Below, piece after piece: positions 1 through 8,512 of a stretch of 51,264 nt of DNA. Position 1 is the stretch's first letter; each line of letters opens with the position of its first letter. A model generated the notes under the pieces. It saw only the letters and a list, made by a program, of their open reading frames with translations, did no database searches and was not told the DNA's origin. The translations under genes were made by a program, and so were the position numbers. Where the stretch lies: NCBI RefSeq assembly GCF_002217945.1, contig NZ_BCMG01000015.1:1-51264 (forward strand). Reading direction: 5' to 3'. Source of the stretch: Secundilactobacillus silagei JCM 19001 (GTDB lineage: Bacteria; Bacillota; Bacilli; Lactobacillales; Lactobacillaceae).

Positions 1-852
1 TGCTTGGAATCGTCACATTTGCCTTGGCATCGTTTGGTGTGTAGGTCACTTTACCTGTGGTCGTTGGGTTATCAACGGTGATCGTGCCGTCGGCATTCAC
101 CGTCGCCGGTACCGTTGGCTTATCCGCTGTGTAGCCTGGCTTCACTGGTACTGTGACATCAACATGCTCGCCTGTCTTACCGGTTACATCAGGTACTGTT
201 TGATCACCTTGGTTGCTTGGAATCGTCACATTTGCCTTAGCATCGTTTGGTGTGTAGGTCACTTTACCTGTGGTTGTTGGGTTATCGACCGTGATCGTGC
301 CATCGGCATTTACTGTCGCCGGTACCGTTGACTTATCCGCTGTGTAGCCCGGCTTCACTGGTACTGTGACATCAACATGCTCGCCCGTCTTACCAGTTAC
401 ATTAGGCACCGTTTGATCACCTTGGTTACTTGGAATCGTCACATTTGCCTTGGCATCATTTGGTGTGTAGGTCACTTTACCTGTAGTTGTTGGGTTATCG
501 ACCGTGATCGTGCCATCGGCATTTACTGTCGCCGGTACCGTTGGCTTATCCGCTGTGTAGCCCGGCTTCACTGGTACTGTGACATCAACATGCTCGCCTG
601 TCTTACCGGTTACATCAGGTACTGTTTGATCACCTTGGTTGCTTGGAATCGTCACATTTGCCTTGGCATCATTTGGTGTGTAGGTTACTTTACCTGTGGT
701 CGTTGGGTTATCAACGGTGATCGTGCCGTCGGCATTCACTGTCGCTGGTACGGTCGTTTTATCTGGTGTGTAACCTTCAAGTGGCGGCACATCAACAGTG
801 ACATGTTCGCCTGTCTTACCGGTTACATCAGGTACCGTTTGATCACCTTGGT
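1..852 (-). repeat. 213-bp tandem repeat array inside the adhesin gene
   Basis: The motif TGCTTGGAATCGTCACATTT recurs at 1, 214, 427 (one base changed), 640 and 853 (diverged), an exact period of 213 bp (71 codons). Four units are visible and the array continues past the left edge. Units at 1, 214 and 427 are almost identical; the unit at 640-852 has a diverged half encoding VDVPPLEGYTPDKTT. Such near-identity favours copy-number change by recombination. Confidence 0.95.
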
Positions 853-1483
853 TGCTTGGAACTGTCACAGTCGCTTTAATATCTTTAATGTACTTGATTG
901 TCACTGTTTGAGGAGAATCAGTGGCTACTTTGTATGAAATTTGAGCATCTGGGGCAACCTCATACCCATCTACCTTGTAATTTTTATCAGCCGTTGACAA
1001 ATCCAAAGTTGTATTGAACTTGGTCTGAATTGTTGAATCAGTTCCGATTGCAACGTTGTTTTCATCCACATGCTTGACGGTGACAGTTTCAGAGTTGGCC
1101 TTGTAGTGTAAAGTTACAGTGTTGACATTGGTAAGATTCGTCACAGTAAATGAACTGGCATTGTCAGTGTCAGTTTTTGTAAAACCAGTATCGTAGGTAT
1201 ATCCAGATATTTCTGGTTGTGGAATTGTTGTTGCGGAATTGAATGATCCATTCACTGTGTCATCAGGTTTAATCGTATTGCCTTTTTCATCAACATACTT
1301 AACGTTTACATGCACATGTGCAGCATCGTAAGTGTAAGTAATTGTTGTTGTTTGAGGAATGTATGGATTAATCATATTAAAATTATCGAAGTTATAAAAG
1401 TCGCTCTTCGCGGGAGTTGTTGCAGTGGCTGGAGTATATGTCAAATCGTCTGAACCATGTTTGTCAGGCGTTTTATAATCAAC
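1..1483 (-). pseudogene. Adhesin, downstream out-of-frame part (MucBP-like and 213-bp repeats), cut by window edge
   Basis: This stretch continues the adhesin gene that starts at 2879 but in a different frame. Reading from the GTT codon at 1483-1481, the frame stays open to the window edge. It encodes two MucBP-like modules (each starting near VKYVDE or VKHVDE, at about 1300 and 1075), followed by four 71-residue repeats of the type VPSNQGDQTVPDVTGKTGEH. MucBP-type modules in lactobacilli are associated with binding to mucus. The last codon of the window is inside a repeat, so the C-terminus and any LPxTG anchor lie outside. It is translated only if the frameshift is suppressed, reverted or a sequencing error. 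Confidence 0.75.
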
Positions 1484-2888
1484 ATGAATGGGTACCAGCA
1501 TTAAGATCAGTAACCGTATAAGTAACTGTAGCATTGGTACCAGAAGATCTATGAATAATCTCAGTAATCACTTGCCCATCAGCCGTAAATGGTGACATGT
1601 AACCATTAGCATTGGAACTAGCCTGGGGTGTATATCCCTTTAGTTCAGTCGAAGGCTTAGTAGTATATTTTTGACCTGACAATCCTTTCATTGTAATTGG
1701 GTCGGCAATTTCATTTTTAGAGCCATCAACGTACTTCGTGGTTTGCTCTTGTTTCATTGGTTTAATTACCACATCGCCAGAATACGTATTGTTTCCATCC
1801 CCTGATAACTTCCCATATACATTTGAAACTACCTGAAGACCAGTATGTTTAATATATACACTTTGAGTATCATTATATATAACTGCTCCAGTATGAGAAT
1901 CAGTATAACTAGCACCAGTAATTGGAGTGGTAGAAAGTACATTCCAACCAGTCCCATTTTGTTGTGAAACAACTAATACAACATCTGTTGGATCCGTTCT
2001 GCTGGTCTCAAGGTCCAAATGGTAATTTCCCAATTTACCTTCGTAGTAAACGTAATGATCTCCAGTATTCTTGACGGAAGCAGCATAACTGTCTGGATTA
2101 TAGTCAGGATCACTCACACTAAACCCTTCTGGTAATTGTTCCCCACTCTTCGGCGAACCCTGCTCAAGTTTCTTCACGTTTGTGACGGTATCAGCTGTTT
2201 TAGATGTGCCCGTTGCCGCATTCTGAACTTTTCCGGCATTGTCTGTAGCATCATTAGTATCGCTAACAGTCGCATCACCATCAGCTGATTTAGCCGGTTG
2301 ATCAGTTTCGTCATCAGCGGTACTTTTATTACTGTTTTCCAAATTTGTATTATTTACGGAACCACTTTCAGATTTTGATTGTTCAGTATTCACAGTACCG
2401 GTTTTGTTCCCAGTGCTTGTTGTTGGTGCAGCCTGATCCTTATTATCAGTTGATGACTGAGTTGCACTTGCATCAGTTTTGTTAGTTGATGTCGGTTGCT
2501 CTTTATCATTTGCTGGCTGAACAACGGTCCCATCAGTCTTACTACTGGATGCAGGTTGCTCTTGATCAGCTGCCGGCTGCGTTGCAGTCGCATCAGTTTT
2601 TGACACACTGCTCCCATTATTGTTTTCAGTATTGGTTGACAAGCTAACTTCAGGTTGCTGCAAGGGCTGTGCCGTTTTTACCTGCGTTGTCGGGCTCTGC
2701 TCCGTTGCGGTATCATCAGCCTTCGCTACAGCTGTGAAGCCAAACTGAGCTAATCCCAAACTCAGTGTCGTTAGGCCTGCAATTAGCCATAGTTTTCCAG
2801 CCTTATAAAGCTTATAATGTTCCTTTTTTGTACTGCAGTCTTGTTTTAAATCATGATTATCTTTTCCTAGATTCCCCATAAATGTCAC
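1479..2888 (-). CDS. Surface adhesin N-terminal part with KxYKxGKxW signal peptide; prematurely terminated
   Basis: Residues around 25-45 carry KLYKAGKLW followed by a hydrophobic stretch and an AKA cleavage-like site, the KxYKxGKxW signal peptide of large serine-rich or mucus-binding adhesins. Then come about 180 residues rich in S, T, D, Q and N with imperfect repeats of the type TDA-TQ-ADQEQP, a folded-looking region without a recognised family, and a first MucBP-like module (TTKYVDG). The ATG at 2879 has a clear AAGGGGAG eight bases upstream, better than the GTG at 2888. The frame ends at a TGA (1481-1479) directly after DLNAGTH, and the homologous sequence continues in another frame, so the 469-residue product is a truncation. 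Secreted if made, but without a cell-wall anchor. Confidence 0.85.
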   Translation of the reverse strand: MTFMGNLGKDNHDLKQDCSTKKEHYKLYKAGKLWLIAGLTTLSLGLAQFGFTAVAKADDTATEQSPTTQVKTAQPLQQPEVSLSTNTENNNGSSVSKTDATATQPAADQEQPASSSKTDGTVVQPANDKEQPTSTNKTDASATQSSTDNKDQAAPTTSTGNKTGTVNTEQSKSESGSVNNTNLENSNKSTADDETDQPAKSADGDATVSDTNDATDNAGKVQNAATGTSKTADTVTNVKKLEQGSPKSGEQLPEGFSVSDPDYNPDSYAASVKNTGDHYVYYEGKLGNYHLDLETSRTDPTDVVLVVSQQNGTGWNVLSTTPITGASYTDSHTGAVIYNDTQSVYIKHTGLQVVSNVYGKLSGDGNNTYSGDVVIKPMKQEQTTKYVDGSKNEIADPITMKGLSGQKYTTKPSTELKGYTPQASSNANGYMSPFTADGQVITEIIHRSSGTNATVTYTVTDLNAGTHSC

Positions 2889-3360
2889 TCCCCTTTTTAA
2901 AGCTTAAAAATTAAATCATCACACTAACTTATCCCCGATTACCAAACATAAACACCATCTAGCTTCCTGCATTGCTATTCGTTTATGCCCTTAATAAGTT
3001 TTGAAGCAAAACCTTTATTGAATTAAATGTATCATGTAATAACTGTTGTAGGTCACCACTAAATTTAATAGAGCCATTAAGTATGTCTACTATTAATAAA
3101 ATAACCATAATACTTAAAACCAAAATTTACAATAATTAACCTCTTTTTACTTCAAAAATTTACAGTTATTGATTTTTGTTACCTGCATAGCCGTCCAGTT
3201 TCAGTTTTACAAACACAATCGCTGCTTACCTAGAATTTTAATCTAAATTAATCCCGACTTTTGGGCTCTAAGGCGCTATTCAAGTTGTTTCTACGCCTAA
3301 TTTTATGGTATGATATTTTTAGTTTATTAGAGAGTTCTAATTATTAGGAGGTTACACCCA
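2889..3360. other. AT-rich intergenic region between divergent adhesin and cbpB
   Basis: 472 bases without a credible gene. The right end holds the cbpB promoter and RBS. The left part must hold the adhesin promoter, but I see no convincing -35/-10 pair. Base composition is markedly more AT-rich than the flanking genes. Confidence 0.6.
3285..3314 (+). promoter_or_regulatory. cbpB promoter
   Basis: TTGTTT (3285-3290), an 18-bp spacer ending in TGG (extended -10) and TATGAT (3309-3314). AGGAGG at 3346-3351 is nine bases before the ATG at 3361. Confidence 0.6.
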
Positions 3361-4002
3361 ATGTTGTTGAAATCCTTGATCAAGCCTAAGGAGCGGTTGG
3401 TGACCGTTCAGGAAAACGTCACCTTAGAAGAAGCTCTGAAGATACTTGAAGATTCCGGTTATCGCTGTGTACCAATTTTAGATGAAACCGGCACGATTTT
3501 CCGGGGTAACATCTATAAGATGCATATCTATCGGCACAAGTCGCGTGGCGGTGATATGCAATTACCCGTCACGACCTTATTGAAAAATGCCACCAAGTTT
3601 ATCAAAATTGACGCTGCTTTCTTCAACGTCTTCTTTTCGATCAAGGATCTGCCATATATCGCCGTTCTCGATGCTGAGAACAAATTTTACGGTATTTTGA
3701 CGCATACCCGGTTAATGGACATGCTGTCACAATCGTGGAACGTTAATATTGGTTCTTACGTCCTCACCGTTGTTTCACCGGGAACCCGTGGTGACTTGGT
3801 GGGTATCGCAAAGATCATTACTAAATATACCAATATCGCTAGTGTCATCAGTCTTGATGCCCGCGATGGTGAATTAGTGCACCGCATTATGTTCACCTTA
3901 CCCGCTGACGTTGATAAGACTAGGCTTGACCGCATTGTACGCGCACTGGAACGCAAAGATTTCCAAGTCCCAGAAATTGAAAATTTAAACCACGAAATAT
4001 AG
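3361..4002 (+). CDS. cbpB: CBS-domain c-di-AMP-binding protein CbpB (YkuL-like)
   Basis: A 213-residue soluble protein with two tandem CBS modules (about residues 5-58 and 70-130) and an ACT-like C-terminal region (about 135-205). This matches the Firmicutes CbpB/YkuL family; Listeria CbpB binds cyclic di-AMP and, when ligand-free, stimulates the (p)ppGpp synthetase RelA. The CBS hallmark is visible in GYRCVPILDETG and PYIAVLDAENKFYGILTHTR. Single-gene unit: own promoter upstream, and a long palindromic element with terminator character at 4034-4131 downstream. A general CBS-domain role is certain; the c-di-AMP ligand is inferred from the family. Confidence 0.8.
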   Translation: MLLKSLIKPKERLVTVQENVTLEEALKILEDSGYRCVPILDETGTIFRGNIYKMHIYRHKSRGGDMQLPVTTLLKNATKFIKIDAAFFNVFFSIKDLPYIAVLDAENKFYGILTHTRLMDMLSQSWNVNIGSYVLTVVSPGTRGDLVGIAKIITKYTNIASVISLDARDGELVHRIMFTLPADVDKTRLDRIVRALERKDFQVPEIENLNHEI

Positions 4003-4033
4003 CCTTGTAATCATCAATTTTAGAGTGTGTGAC

Positions 4034-4131
4034 AAAACTCGGTAGATTCCAGAATTTAACTCAAAAAAGCCGTTCCGGCGAACTTTGTCGGAACGGGTTT
4101 TTTTGAGTTAAATGGCCGGAATCTGAGTTTT
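4034..4131. repeat. Intergenic palindromic element, copy 1 (about 98 bp)
   Basis: A nested inverted repeat: AAAACTC/GAGTTTT, GATTCC/GGAATC, then ATTTAACTCAAAAAA pairing with TTTTTTTGAGTTAAAT and a GC-rich apex CCGTTCCG/CGGAACGG. The outer arms, AACTCGGTAGATTCCAGAAT on the left and ATGGCCGGAATCTGAGTT on the right, recur in reverse orientation at 25969-26067 around an unrelated inner stem. The A-tract/GC-stem/T-tract core would work as a bidirectional terminator for cbpB. Confidence 0.85.
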
Positions 4132-4249
4132 AGAACACGATTAGACTATATTGAAGTATTGAACAAATGGTCATTTTTTTGCTATTTTCAGTTAAGAAGA
4201 CAGTTAAAATACTTACCAATATAGACTTATGTCACGGCCTCTTGTTGTC

Positions 4250-4284
4250 AAAAAAAGACGCCACCCCGTTTTAAGGATGGCATC
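4250..4284 (-). terminator. Terminator of mazEF
   Basis: On the minus strand GATGCCATCC pairs with GGGTGGCGTC and is followed by a run of T (4251-4256). Confidence 0.8.
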
Positions 4285-4307
4285 TTGCACTATGTAATTA
4301 ACCAAAA

Positions 4308-4724
4308 CTAGACTCGCTTATGCTGCTTATAATCACTTTTTTTATTTAAGCCGATACTGACTTCTAAACCATGGTCAACTTGTTGCATCGTGACCTCATC
4401 CAGTTGCGCAACGTGGTCTTTAAGCCGTTGCTTATCGATCGTTCGAATTTGCTCCAGCAAAATGACCGAATCTTTTTCGATTCCTGTATGATGGGCCTTT
4501 ATCGCCACGTGCGTTGGCATTTTCGGTTTGGAGATCCGAGCTGTGATTGCGGCTACGATCACGGTTGGACTATAGTGATTACCAATATTGTTTTGAACGA
4601 TCAGCACCGGTCTCACGCCCCCCTGTTCTGAGCCGACCACGGGCGATAAATCAGCGTAATAAATGTCCCCCCGCTTGATCTCATCATTTGCCATTTCTTC
4701 ATCCCCTATCTTAACGTCGCTCAC
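4308..4724 (-). CDS. mazF: MazF/EndoA family mRNA interferase toxin
   Basis: A type II toxin of the MazF/PemK family, a ribosome-independent endoribonuclease cutting single-stranded mRNA. Visible hallmarks are [20 protein letters not shown] near the N-terminus, followed by RPVLIVQN and a C-terminal LDxxxM helix. Family length is about 115-120; here 138 from the GTG at 4724, which overlaps the upstream stop (GTGA) and has GGAGG ten bases before. The internal ATG at 4694, preceded by AGGGG at good spacing and giving [10 protein letters not shown], would yield 128 residues; either start is possible. It follows alr, as in Bacillus subtilis. Confidence 0.9.
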   Translation of the reverse strand: MSDVKIGDEEMANDEIKRGDIYYADLSPVVGSEQGGVRPVLIVQNNIGNHYSPTVIVAAITARISKPKMPTHVAIKAHHTGIEKDSVILLEQIRTIDKQRLKDHVAQLDEVTMQQVDHGLEVSIGLNKKSDYKQHKRV

Positions 4725-4978
4725 AGTTGTGGGTCCTCCAAATATAACCGAGCAACTTCATTTTCACATGGCAGGTATTCTTGAACAATTGCCGCGTTAA
4801 CCGTACTCATCTTCTGATAACCGCTAATTAAAGACGCCGTTACGTTTACCAGATCAGCAGTTAGCTGACAGTCTGGAAAGTTAAGGCTATTGATTAAGTG
4901 CTTAAATTGTCGCAAGGGCAGTTGAGAATGATAAACGCGCTGTTTGGTAATTATACCTCGTATGTTATAACTTCTCAT
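4721..4978 (-). CDS. Putative antitoxin of the MazEF/EndoAI pair
   Basis: An 85-residue protein immediately upstream of and overlapping mazF by 4 bases. Its identity as antitoxin comes mainly from position: I do not see a clear ribbon-helix-helix signature at the N-terminus, though the length and an acidic C-terminus ([14 protein letters not shown]) fit an EndoAI-like protein whose tail wraps the toxin. RBS AGGAG lies 7 bases before the ATG. MazE-type antitoxins normally autorepress the operon as a complex with the toxin. Confidence 0.65.
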   Translation of the reverse strand: MRSYNIRGIITKQRVYHSQLPLRQFKHLINSLNFPDCQLTADLVNVTASLISGYQKMSTVNAAIVQEYLPCENEVARLYLEDPQL

Positions 4979-5005
4979 TATGGACTCCTATTTCTCCGTT
5001 ACTTA

Positions 5006-5032
5006 TTCATATAATTCTACCATTGACGTCAA
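5006..5032 (-). promoter_or_regulatory. Candidate mazEF promoter
   Basis: TTGACG (minus strand, 5032-5027) and TATGAA (5011-5006) with a short 15-bp spacer. It lies between the alr terminator and the antitoxin start, where an independent promoter is needed. Confidence 0.4.
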
Positions 5033-5033
5033 C

Positions 5034-5072
5034 AAAAAAGAACCCCTTACCCAGTTTTGCCTGGATAAGGGG
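5034..5072 (-). terminator. Terminator after alr
   Basis: Minus strand: CCCCTTATCCAG pairs with CTGGGTAAGGGG and is followed by TTCTTTTTTG. It separates alr from mazEF. Confidence 0.85.
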
Positions 5073-5084
5073 TGCTGTTTAACT

Positions 5085-6197
5085 TTAATTAATATAAGTT
5101 CGCTTTAATCGCTGGGTAAAACCGCAGGCAATTTCGTAATGAATGGTGCCGCAATAGTCGGCTATATCCTGCAAGCTGATGACCTGACCATGATCTTCGC
5201 CAACTAGGGTCACCGTAGTGCCAACCGGATATTTCTGAGGCAGACGAATCATTAGCTGATCCATGCAAATGCGACCAATAATTTCACAAAATTCACCATT
5301 GACCAACACGTGAAAACCTTGAAGCCGCCGTTCGTAGCCGTCAGCATAACCAATCGGCAGGGTCGCTACCCATTCATCTTGCTGAGCCGTATAAGTTGCC
5401 CCATAGCTCACGGAGTAGCCCTTCGGCAGCTGTTTGACGTACACCATTTTAGTGGTTAGACTCATCGCCGGCTGTAATGTAAAGGGGGCGGTTAATTCCG
5501 TACCAGAAGGATTCAGGCCGTACGCCGCCACACCGTAGCGAATCATGTTGCCGTTGCAGGCGGCGTGCCATAAACTGGTTGCTGAGTTCGATACGTGCAC
5601 GTATTTAGGGCGCTTAGGTAAGACGGCCATAAAGGCTTTCCACCGGTCGATCTGCTGTTCAAAGTAGGCCGTGTCAGCGGCATCCGCCTTCGCAAAATGG
5701 GTAAAGATCCCTTCAAAATTAAATTGCGCCTGGTCATCGAGATACTGAACCGCTGCGCGCAACTCTGCGGGATGTTGAAAACCGATGCGTCCCATGCCAG
5801 TATCCAGCGCTAAATGAACCGCTAATTGGTGATCCGCTGACAGCGCGTTAGTTGCCGTCTTTAGCCAGTCGATCGAACCCACCGTTGCTGAAATATGGTG
5901 AGCTGCCATCACGTCAGCATACTGCGGCTCAGTAATACCTAATACTAAGATGGGCTGCATAAAGCCTGCTTCTCGCAACGTTAACGCTTCATCTAAAATC
6001 GCCACACAAAAGCCGGTAGCACCCGCTTTTTCAGCCGTTCTTGCCACCTGAGTGATCCCGTGACCGTATCCGTTAGCTTTGACCACCTGAAACAACTCAA
6101 CTCCTGGCTTTAACCGGGCCTTCTCCGCTGCAATATTATGGTAAATAGCCGCCTGATCGATCACGAGCTGAGTAGGCCGATGAATCCCAATTGTCAT
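5085..6197 (-). CDS. alr: Alanine racemase
   Basis: Interconverts L- and D-alanine for peptidoglycan (and teichoic acid D-alanylation). It is a PLP fold III enzyme: the PLP lysine is K40 in [10 protein letters not shown], and the catalytic tyrosine sits in the later SYGATY motif, followed by PIGYADGY. Length 370 is usual. The ATG at 6197 overlaps the acpS stop (ATGA), with AAGGAGAG eight bases upstream, so acpS-alr are translationally coupled. Terminator at 5034-5072. Confidence 0.97.
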   Translation of the reverse strand: MTIGIHRPTQLVIDQAAIYHNIAAEKARLKPGVELFQVVKANGYGHGITQVARTAEKAGATGFCVAILDEALTLREAGFMQPILVLGITEPQYADVMAAHHISATVGSIDWLKTATNALSADHQLAVHLALDTGMGRIGFQHPAELRAAVQYLDDQAQFNFEGIFTHFAKADAADTAYFEQQIDRWKAFMAVLPKRPKYVHVSNSATSLWHAACNGNMIRYGVAAYGLNPSGTELTAPFTLQPAMSLTTKMVYVKQLPKGYSVSYGATYTAQQDEWVATLPIGYADGYERRLQGFHVLVNGEFCEIIGRICMDQLMIRLPQKYPVGTTVTLVGEDHGQVISLQDIADYCGTIHYEIACGFTQRLKRTYIN

Positions 6198-6556
6198 TTT
6201 GTGAACTCTCCTTCTAGTAAGACTTGTGTCATCACTAATTGACGTGTGTGTGAGATCGAAACAAACCCCTTACCCTTAAACGGCTGTTTTACCAGTTCGG
6301 GTTTGCCGAACTCATTATCTAGTATTTCAACATCTTGAAACGATACCGCTTTACCAATACCGGTTCCAAACGCCTTACTATAGGCTTCTTTAGCAGACCA
6401 GCGACCGGCCAAAAATTCCGCACCGCGTTTATCATTCAACGTTTGATAAACCGCAACTTCATTCGGTGTCAGCACTTTTTTGACGAACCGTTCCTGATCA
6501 GCAACATCGACGATACGGCCGATTTCTTCAATATCTACACCAATTCCGTATATCAA
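6194..6556 (-). CDS. acpS: Holo-[acyl-carrier-protein] synthase
   Basis: Transfers 4'-phosphopantetheine from CoA to the serine of apo-ACP, activating fatty-acid synthesis. The family motifs are present: [11 protein letters not shown] with the Mg-binding Asp near residue 8, and [13 protein letters not shown] with the second metal-binding Glu. The 120-residue length is typical. The start is TTG at 6556 with GAGG eight bases upstream. It is cotranscribed with alr, whose start overlaps its stop. Confidence 0.95.
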   Translation of the reverse strand: MIYGIGVDIEEIGRIVDVADQERFVKKVLTPNEVAVYQTLNDKRGAEFLAGRWSAKEAYSKAFGTGIGKAVSFQDVEILDNEFGKPELVKQPFKGKGFVSISHTRQLVMTQVLLEGEFTK

Positions 6557-6679
6557 GCCGAAACCTCACTTTCGCACTGTTTTCGTAGCCTTAATTTTAC
6601 CACACTCACACATGGGGTAACATGACACCTACTCACGCTTGGTTGATGCTTTTTCACTCGCAAATTTTAACGACTAGAC

Positions 6680-6713
6680 AAAAAATCTCTCAGGCAAATT
6701 GCCTAAGAGATTT
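6680..6713 (-). terminator. Terminator of cshA
   Basis: Minus strand: AAATCTCTtAGGCAA pairs with TTGCCTgAGAGATTT and is followed by TTTT. Confidence 0.85.
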
Positions 6714-6726
6714 CTTTAGTTATAAA

Positions 6727-8304
6727 TTAGTCTTTTTTACGGATCGTAAACCCGTGCTTGTTACCACCGCTGTTTTTATGGTCGCGGTGATCACGATGAT
6801 CACGGTTACCACCATGATCTCGGTTACCGCCACGATCATGACGGTCCTTGCTAGAACCATAGCGATGATGGGAATCGTTGTTGCGACCGCCATAGTGACG
6901 ACCGTTACCGCCACGGCCATGGCCACCGCCATGACCGCCTCGGCCACCACGATAGTTCCGACTACCGCCGCTACCCTTGTGACGAGGTAATGGACGTTCT
7001 GGGGTGATCTTAACGGGTACTTGGTTGGAGTTGTCCTTAGTTAAGTCGTTCAAAAGTGCAGCAACTAAGTCAACTGCTTCATACTGGTCAAGCAATTTAG
7101 AAGCCATATCGGCGTATTTATCAGTATCGGTTTTTTCAACCAGATCCTTAACCGTTTCTTCGGCATTGCTTAATTGTCCAGTGAAGGCATCTTCTTCCGA
7201 AGGTGGCTTCAATGGCAGCATCCGCACCTTAGTTAACTTTTCAATTTCACGTAGGTAATCCATTTCGTTTGGTGTGACGAAAGTCAATGACACACCATGG
7301 TGCCCGGCACGGCCAGTACGGCCGACACGGTGCACGTAACTGTCAGGATCTTGAGGAATATCGTAGTTAAAGACATGGGTAACATCTTCAACATCGATCC
7401 CACGAGCAGCAACATCGGTTGCCACTAAGATATCCAGCTTACCATGCTTGAACCGGTTCAGAATCTGTGAACGGCTCTTCTGTGTTAAATCACCGTGAAT
7501 CCCAGCAGCGTTATAACCGCGGGCTTCAAGGCCACGAGAAATTTCATCCACCCGACGCTTAGTCCGAGTGAAGACGATACTCAAATCAGGTGCTTGCACA
7601 TCGAAGATCCGAGTCATCACATCAAATTTTTCGTAATCTTTAGCACGAACATAGTACTGGTCAATCAGATCAGTGGTTAATTCTTTAGCTTTGATCTTTA
7701 CGTGGTGTGGTTCGTGCATGAACTGCACGCCAACCCGTTTAATTTCTGCTGGCATCGTAGCTGAGAACAGCATCGTTTGTCGTTCGTCAGGTGTTTCCTT
7801 GATAATCGATTCAATGTCATCTAAGAATCCCATGTTTAACATCTCATCGGCTTCATCCAAGACCAGCATCTTAACGTGGTCTAGTTTAACTGTCCGCCGG
7901 TTCATGTGATCCAGCAGACGGCCTGGTGTTCCGACTAAGACTTGGGGGTGATTCTTCAAGCTGTTGATTTGACGACGAATATCGGCACCACCGTAGACAA
8001 CCTGAACCTTAGCATGTTCTTCCTTACCCAATTGGAAAATTTGTTCCTGGGTTTGAATGGCCAATTCACGCGTTGGTGAAATGACTAATGCTTGAATGTG
8101 GGGATCATCCCGGTCGATGTTTTGCAAAATAGGTAATGCGAAGGCCGCAGTCTTCCCAGTTCCTGTTTGTGCTTGACCAATAACGTCTTTACCTTCCAAT
8201 ACCATTGGAATGGTTTCTGCTTGAATGGGGGTTGCTTCCTCGTAACCGTTACGTTCAACGGCTTCAAGTAAGGCTTTTGTTAACCCGAGTTCTGAAAACT
8301 TCAA
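6727..8304 (-). CDS. cshA: DEAD-box ATP-dependent RNA helicase CshA
   Basis: Unwinds RNA; Firmicutes CshA acts with the RNA degradosome, in ribosome assembly and in cold adaptation. Conserved motifs appear in order: Q motif (ATPIQ), AQTGTGKT, PTRELA, TPGR, DEAD, SAT, and HRVGRTGRAG in the second RecA domain. The tail from about residue 435 is low-complexity, rich in Gly, Arg and His (GGRGGHGGGHGRGG, repeated GNRDH), an RNA-binding tail unusually rich in histidine. Start TTG at 8304 with AGGAGG eight bases upstream. The leader is about 110 nt and structured. Confidence 0.96.
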   Translation of the reverse strand: MKFSELGLTKALLEAVERNGYEEATPIQAETIPMVLEGKDVIGQAQTGTGKTAAFALPILQNIDRDDPHIQALVISPTRELAIQTQEQIFQLGKEEHAKVQVVYGGADIRRQINSLKNHPQVLVGTPGRLLDHMNRRTVKLDHVKMLVLDEADEMLNMGFLDDIESIIKETPDERQTMLFSATMPAEIKRVGVQFMHEPHHVKIKAKELTTDLIDQYYVRAKDYEKFDVMTRIFDVQAPDLSIVFTRTKRRVDEISRGLEARGYNAAGIHGDLTQKSRSQILNRFKHGKLDILVATDVAARGIDVEDVTHVFNYDIPQDPDSYVHRVGRTGRAGHHGVSLTFVTPNEMDYLREIEKLTKVRMLPLKPPSEEDAFTGQLSNAEETVKDLVEKTDTDKYADMASKLLDQYEAVDLVAALLNDLTKDNSNQVPVKITPERPLPRHKGSGGSRNYRGGRGGHGGGHGRGGNGRHYGGRNNDSHHRYGSSKDRHDRGGNRDHGGNRDHRDHRDHKNSGGNKHGFTIRKKD

Positions 8305-8334
8305 ATAAGTATCCTCCTAATAGGCTTTTGCAAA

Positions 8335-8380
8335 GGGAATAAGACTATGAGAAATCCGTCTCGTGCTGCGTCATATTCCC
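8335..8380 (-). other. Hairpin in the cshA 5' leader
   Basis: GGGAATA/TATTCCC enclose a smaller GAGA/TCTC stem, about 30 bases before the start. With the promoter at 8421-8449 the mRNA leader is about 110 nt, long enough for post-transcriptional (possibly cold-responsive) control. Confidence 0.5.
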
Positions 8381-8420
8381 CGTTAGAAATGTTTAAGTTC
8401 GAAAAAATTACAACTAGAGT

Positions 8421-8449
8421 ATCATACATCACGCTACTGATAAAAGCAA
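8421..8449 (-). promoter_or_regulatory. cshA promoter
   Basis: Minus strand TTGCTT (8449-8444), 17-bp spacer, TATGAT (8426-8421). Confidence 0.6.
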
Positions 8450-8471
8450 CAACTAATATTCATAACAATTG

Positions 8472-8507
8472 AAAACAACCGTTCCCAATGACTTCGGGGG
8501 ACGGCTG
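8472..8507 (-). terminator. Terminator of murF
   Basis: Minus strand: CAGCCGTCCC pairs with GGGAACGGTTG and is followed by a T-rich stretch (TTTTC). Confidence 0.7.
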
Positions 8508-8512
8508 CTAGC

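Larger units (their letters stand above)
4003..4307. other. Intergenic region between convergent cbpB and mazF
   Basis: 305 bases holding the long palindromic element 4034-4131, an AT-rich stretch (4140-4245) in which I recognise nothing, and the mazEF terminator at 4250-4284. Confidence 0.7.

Noticed and set aside
1-852. Regular repeats that could suggest a CRISPR array
   Set aside because: Units are 213 bp with no unique spacers and are in coding phase (71 codons).
377-937. Plus-strand open frame of 186 codons opposite the adhesin repeats
   Set aside because: It is the antisense of the 213-bp repeats, so the frame is open by repetition; composition (Cys, Trp, Arg, Tyr) is unlike the other proteins and there is no RBS.
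4308-4978. A mobile or acquired toxin-antitoxin module
   Set aside because: mazEF downstream of alr is the conserved Firmicutes core position; no flanking repeats or unusual composition.
6622-6990. Plus-strand frame rich in Thr, Val, Ala and Met at the end of cshA
   Set aside because: Antisense of the low-complexity Gly/His/Arg tail of CshA; no promoter or RBS, and it overlaps the cshA terminator.
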